Shown in pieces: positions 58,301 to 64,000 of a stretch of DNA of 64,000 nucleotides; position 1 is the stretch's first letter; the number at the start of each line of letters is the position of its first letter. This DNA is from Lagopus muta (Eukaryota; Chordata; Aves; Galliformes; Phasianidae). The DNA lies in the NCBI RefSeq assembly GCF_023343835.1, contig NC_064435.1:60657634-60721633 (forward strand), in the 5' to 3' direction. The position numbers were made by a program, and so were the translations under genes. Under the pieces are notes generated by a model. It did no database searches, had not been told where the DNA came from, and saw only the letters and a list, made by a program, of their open reading frames with translations.

Positions 58301-61300
58301 ATATAGGTGAGCTGAGTTGATTAAGAGCAAAAGAGGGACTTGGGAAGTCCAATGAACAGAAATGGGAAGACTGACTGTCAGAGATCATATGCAAGCTTGG
58401 AATGAGGCAGGCAAAGGCTGTAAAGAGCAGTCAAGCAGCACTGAGACTGAGTCATACAAAACTGATTTTTCTGGTGTTGCAGGCAGAGAAGGGGTGGTTT
58501 CTGTAGTCCCCTGAGAATCCAGTCACTTGGGAGTAGCTGTTACTGGGCTTCAGCCAGAGTGAAAAGGGAGCTACTTTATGACACGTTAAGTTGGCTTTTT
58601 GTATTGATTCCCAGAGACTGGTCATCTAGGTTGGCTGGAGTTTTTTGTTAAACTGTTTCCCTGTCTGACTTGAAGCTTTTTGAATAACTGTAAATTAATA
58701 GAAATGCAGTGATTTAGCATTAGTGACACTGCCTTTGTGTTCACATGTGTGTGTGACATACTGTTCTGTACCTGGTTCTCCCTGTCAGCAACCTGCAAAG
58801 TATTTATGACTGTGCTTTTTACTTTTCCTGTTGTCTGTTTTAAAAAATGTCTCCACTTCAGGAGACAAGAAGACATCTGAGCATGTTTAACCTGCCATTA
58901 GCATCTATATTTTATGTTTGAAACATTTAAAAGCTGTTTTAAATGAAGATAAACACATCTCCAAGCAGCTGTGCAATGCATGACACAGAGCAATTGGGTA
59001 AGCATCAAAATGCTTAATAGATAATACAGTCCTGGATGTGGTAAAATAAACAGGCCTTAATCCCTTTATAACTTCAGTAAATAAATACAGCTCTAATTCA
59101 GATACAGTTTTGCCTTTAGGTTGCTCTGTTCTGTTAACACCTATCTGTCAGCCATAATACCATGTAAATGAGCCACTCTGAGCCTTTCCCCTTACATCTT
59201 GTTTAATCCTCTTCCATTCTTCTAATCATCCTACACACAGAGGCCAATATCTATTTTCATCTAGCCAGATAGGATCTCCTAAGGAATTAAACACGGTTTC
59301 CACTTAGCTCCACAGTAGGCAGAGGCTGGGCTGTGATCTAGGGCTTTAGGGACTTCTCATAATGTGCTGGTGCTTGCTAGGTCGAAGAATTGAGTTCTGG
59401 CTACTGGATTTTTAATCCTCCTGTAGCTGATGTTGGGAGCTCCAGTGGTTTAAGATCTTTGATTACTCTGAGCTTGGCCCTTTGATTGAGTGAACTTCTG
59501 AAGACAGCATGTGACTGTGATTTCAAGTTAGTGGTTTTAAGTAACTACTGGAAAAAATAGATAGGAAAAGCCCTGTGATTAAGATGCACCGTCTCTCTTC
59601 TTAATTGACTTTCTGAAGCTATCTGACGCTTTACTCTCTACGCACAAAAGAGAGGCTGTCTGGATCAGTATTTGTTCTAATGAAGAACTCAGGCACCACA
59701 ATATTTGTCTGTAATTGTTTTCAGTGACATGTCTCTTAAAACAGCAGACATTTCCAAAACATATTTCTAACAGTATATATATTAAAAGTAGCAGCAAATA
59801 TAGCCTTAGTACACAGGCTGAGTTGATATCATTTCAGTTTACAGTACACTTTCAAATACTATAGATATTTGCCAGTGGAACTGTACATACATAGAGGTAA
59901 ATAGGGGTCACAGAAAGCTGCTGGTGCTGGCATTTCTAAGTATTAGCAGCTCTAGCAGTACCTGTTTGTGAAACTGAGTATGATGTGATGCATCTAATTA
60001 TATACCTGTAAAAATCTTTAAGAGCAGTCATTCTGAAGGAGATGAAACATTCCTGCCAAGACCTGTTATTGTTAATGTTTTCCTTTTTGGAAATAATAAT
60101 TTTCACTAAATACAATTCTAATGTACTGACCTTGTTTCAGCACGATTCTTGAGGAGAAAGGAGTTCAGACTCAGGCTATTTATGTCTTAAGTGTGTATTA
60201 CAAGCAATCCTTTAAAGGGTGAGATAAAATACAGTGTCACTGAGAGCATTGCAGGAGCCTGTTCAGTTGTTTCTCTTCCTTGAGTGTCTAGTATCTCCAC
60301 CTTGGGTAATAGAAGAGAAAGTATGGATAACAAAATTCTGTTAGGAAAAAAAAAAAAAGAGGGAAAATGTGGGAGCTAATTTGACTTGTCCATTTATCTC
60401 ATGGATGAGCTGTAGAACTATTAAGAAATATAATGAACCATGGAGAGGTCCTGGATTTGTTTTCTTGTACTCCATAAGATTTTGAGTGTGAAGGGAAGTA
60501 ACTTTCCTATATCAATGTTGTAGAATAGTACTTTTGTTCATATTTAAGCAACCCTTAACTCTTAGCACTCTCTAATAGTTGAAATGGAAAAAACTAGAGA
60601 GGATGTTGCCTTCCTAGTGGAGTGTTAGACTATAAGAGAACATAGAGAGCATGCACACTTCTTTAGAGTTAGGTCCATCTTTTTTTTTTTTTTTTTCTCC
60701 CATGAAAAGTAGAACCCCACAAGTACTGTTACATGTTCAAGAGCAGCTGATCTGAGTCTATAGTACAAGATCTTGTAATATAAATCTTGCCTTTGTCAGA
60801 GACTTTTTTTAAAAATACATTTGTTTTATGCACTGTCACTTTGGAACAGCCTTATGTATTCTGTTAGTGATAAAGCTAGGGCTTCTGAAGGAGGGCAATG
60901 GCTGGGAATTGGATTCACTCTGATAGCTGACTATGGAATGAGTTCTTATCTTGTTTTACTTGCCACTTAACTTTGAGGTAAAAGTTCACAAAGCATTAAA
61001 AGAAAGATGCTTCTTTTGTTTAGAGTGAGTCAGACATATAGGATTAACCACAACTTTGGACCTGTGCAGCAATTATAAGTATCACTGCTATTCGCTGGGT
61101 CTGTAATTTCATTTTGTTTATAGACTTCTGCTGAGACAGTAGCATCAGAACCTTTAAAGCAAAGACAGATGTCTCACATGTATGCCTTCAACAGCTGGTT
61201 GCCTGAAAAAAGTATAAATGACATTGCATTTGTGTACTGGCCTTGCAGATAAAAGGTTTCTTGTCTGTATTTATACAGGACACTGTATTTTCCATATTTC

Positions 61301-61900
61301 TATCTATAAACTGTGTGCACATTTCCTGACACTTCTGTGTAAGAATGCAGTAGCCATGGGAGGCATGACAGTGCTTGACAACTTCTGCTTTGGTGAAATA
61401 ATATCCTGCTTGACTTCCATAGTTAGGACTTCTGTTGTATTCTTTTTGCACACCTGAAGAACATGATGACAGATTTTCCTCCATGTTTCCCTCCTTTTTT
61501 GCTTTTCCTTTGTGCAATCTGTTAGCTTGTGGTTTTGGTTGCCTAACTCACAGTTGTTTTAATCTTCTCATTCCCACAATTCTCATTCACAAGCTAATGT
61601 TTCCAGTCCTCCTAGATTTCAGACTTTGCATACGAGAATGGAAGTGTTTGATGCTGATACGCTTTTGTTCTATGCGAACGTCCTCTGTAATCTTCTTGAG
61701 CAGACTTTAGGGAATACACAACTTTGCTTTTGCACTTGAAATTGGGCTACGTGAATATGCTAATAAGCTGTACATAGGAGTTTTGGAATCCTGTTTGTAT
61801 AGTGTAGACTATTCTGCTGCAGTTCCGATGGGCACGTACTTGGTCATTTGGTATGCTTTTATGTGCAGACATGGTGTGGCGAATCTGCATAACCAAATAT
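52336..61900. other. Non-coding region without CR1
   Basis: No gene, RNA gene or transposon recognised. A palindromic octamer TTTGCATGCAAA is at 54769-54780. The block from about 56290 to 56720 is repeat-free and enhancer-like. Several A and T homopolymers occur, for example near 60681. Confidence 0.6.
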
Positions 61901-62260
61901 TGAACACTCCCTGTATAATCATTCATTAACTTTATTAAAGGTGGGATGGGGCTGTATTGGGGATTAATTAGAAAAAGTAAAAAGCATAATTAGTAACATT
62001 TCCCTCTCTGTTTTCTCTTTCTCTGGCTGCTTTTGCTTGGTGCCCTAATTATTTCCTATCTTTTAAAATTCACTTTAATTTCAATTTAATTCTCCCTGGG
62101 CATGCAAACTTGACAAGTGATTTTTTTTTTTTTTTTTTTCTTCATGGAGATTGATTGACAGCAGTTTCGAAACTGTCACAGTGCTAATTAAAACCTTGAA
62201 TGTGTGTCTTTATGAAGGCCGAAACATTGAGCACTGCTGCAGTATCCTGGATCTTATGTT
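61901..62260. promoter_or_regulatory. Candidate conserved enhancer with PBX-MEIS motif
   Basis: Contains CTAATTA (about 62045), CATGCAAA (about 62101), TGATTGACAG at 62152-62161 (the composite PBX-MEIS site) and GCTAATTAAAA (about 62183). A poly-T run of about 21 bases lies between them (62120-62139). The motif combination is typical of developmental enhancers; conservation cannot be judged from one sequence. Confidence 0.4.
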
Positions 62261-64000
62261 TTGAGGGAGGTTTTTAGTAGCTAATATAGAGTCATTATAA
62301 CTTGTCCTTCCTCAGGCTTCATATGCAGGACTCTCCTCCACACTTTATTTATCAAGAGTTTAGAGGTTATGTTGACAGCATGAGAAAGAGAAGCCCTCTC
62401 AGGCAATGATATGTGTTCTGTCCAGCCAGTGTCATTTTATGCTTTGTCTTTACTGTTTGGTAGAGCTGGGCAGAGTTGACCCTTACAAATGTGTGACACA
62501 GGTTGACTTGTGGTCCTGTGGAATACCTGGGGTTAGGAGTATGGTGGTCACACTTTAACACCTTAGGACTCATTGCACAAATGATTATCAGGAATCTTCT
62601 GTTTTACATTTAAAAATGAGAATATTAGTTGTGTAAGGTGCTGACTGCAGACTTTCTGGAGGCAGGAGTATTCCCAGAGCATTAAGGAAGGCACAACTGG
62701 AGGGTAATGCAAGTACCTGCCATTTGGCCACAATAGCAGAGACACAGTAGAATCATAGTCCTTGCATTCAGTAGGAATATGGTCATCTTCCTCTCTGAGA
62801 TTGCATTAGAAAGTTTTCCAGAAAGCAGAGTGAGTTCTGTGGGGGCTGTTAGGTGTTTGCATCCCTCCTTTACAGCAACCAGTGGAAATGACTGACTGCG
62901 CAAAGCCATGTGAGATAAATTGCAGCAGACGTGCTACCAGACAGATCACAGCAGTTTTTTTTTTATGCTTCTTATCACAATAGCTCTCTGATACTTCTCC
63001 CTAACTACAGTTTGTTTCATACATTCTTATTTAATATAACAGTATTGTTACATGAATGAACCAAATGTAGTTGGCCTGACTACTTCATACTTAAAGGAAG
63101 AATCTGCTTAAATTGCACAGAGACATTACGCTAAGTAATCTCTATTATTAGCTGATACTTGCTACTTTTGATAGTAACTGGTAATAATTCTTAATGAAAC
63201 CAAAGCAAAATGCTAACAGTATGGCTAGAAGTTCTTGCCTTTCTCAGATGCTCAACTTCTGGTTCCTTAATTTTAGTGTTCTTATTGTACTTATCTCCTG
63301 TACTGATCTCCGAATCAGCATATTACCTAGGTCCTGATTTCACCCTTCTATGTGTACAGCAAGATCATCAGAATCATCTGCTGGAAAGATCCTGGCTACT
63401 AAGTGCCTGAGACCACCCTGAGCGTGATGCACTTCAAACTCAGCCATCTCATCCCTGAGCCTGAATATTTAACGTAAGTCTGTTAGTGTGAGTGCTCTTA
63501 TATGCTTCTGATGATCTTCGTCATGCTTTTGTTGTCATCATTTTCCTCCACTACATCGAGGTCATCCTGCCTGTCCATAGGGAAGAAAAGAAAAACACTG
63601 TAGTGTGAAATATTTGCAGAATTCAATATGACTTGATTGGTGAAGGATAGTTTAAAAAAAAAAAAAAATCTTGATTGAATTAAAGTGGACTACTGTAAAA
63701 TGAGCATCTCCTCCAGCTGATGATCAGGATGATCTGACTCTATGCACACTCTCCTTATACGTTTGAAATGTATGTGTTCTTTAAATCTCTTCTCCCATCA
63801 CCCCTCTGTCACAGTAATTTTCATGGGAGACACTGTTCTCCATTGATTAGTGAACCTATGGACTTATTGGGAATACATCACAAGCAGATCAGGATAAAGA
63901 GAGGTGCGATGAAATGCATCGAACAGCGGAGAGTAAGAAGTGTATGAAAAATAGTTCAGCAAAATTGTTACAAGGAGCTAATGCAGTTATTCTTCAGTAT
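62261..64000. other. Non-coding region
   Basis: No gene or repeat recognised, apart from short A runs near 63653. Confidence 0.65.

Noticed and set aside
28800..64000. GABBR2 exons, expected from human gene order
   Set aside because: No segment resembles the GABBR2 receptor sequence as I know it. The CpG island frame does not encode its signal peptide or ligand-binding region.

Overview
The window is vertebrate nuclear DNA, and almost certainly from a bird. It has spliced exons with GT-AG borders, long AT-rich non-coding stretches, and many CR1 LINE retrotransposon copies ending in the CR1-type 3' repeat ATTCTGTG. No bacterial-type gene organisation is present. The species cannot be named from this sequence alone.

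Region 1 (1-10.7 kb): the 3' part of ANKS6 on the + strand, an ankyrin-repeat and SAM-domain protein of the ciliary inversin compartment. Eight coding exons can be read (101-10676). Together they give about 379 residues, with compatible splice phases throughout. They hold a Ser/Pro-rich linker and then the C-terminal SAM domain. One of them (6655-6768) is a 38-codon symmetric exon that could be a cassette. The true last exon and the 3' UTR are not settled; three phase-compatible candidates lie downstream.

Region 2 (11.2-15.7 kb): an apparently complete CR1 LINE in the same orientation. ORF1 (420 aa) and ORF2 (992 aa, endonuclease plus reverse transcriptase) are both uninterrupted, and the known catalytic residues of ORF2 are present. 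A second, 5'-truncated copy (32594-33292) is nearly identical to its 3' end and lies inside an older, decayed CR1. The lineage was therefore active recently.

Region 3 (15.7-28.2 kb): mostly featureless non-coding DNA with old CR1 fragments, one short coding-like relic on the minus strand, and a perfect 25-bp inverted repeat.

Region 4 (28.75-30.45 kb): a CpG-rich island with a strong CTCF-like motif, and a chain of three phase-compatible candidate exons. This is the best candidate for an unrecognised small gene or for a lineage-specific 3' extension of ANKS6, but it is unproven.

Region 5 (30.5-49.4 kb): CR1-rich DNA with fragments on both strands, including a tail-to-tail pair at 39.9 kb, a 40-bp near-palindrome at 31.2 kb, and one candidate exon at 38.4 kb.

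Region 6 (49.4-64 kb): no CR1 copy and no gene seen. It holds an isolated promoter-like module at 52.1-52.3 kb and several blocks that look like developmental enhancers, for example a PBX-MEIS motif between TAATTA-type sites at 62.0-62.2 kb. In human the neighbour downstream of ANKS6 is GABBR2; I found no exon of it here.
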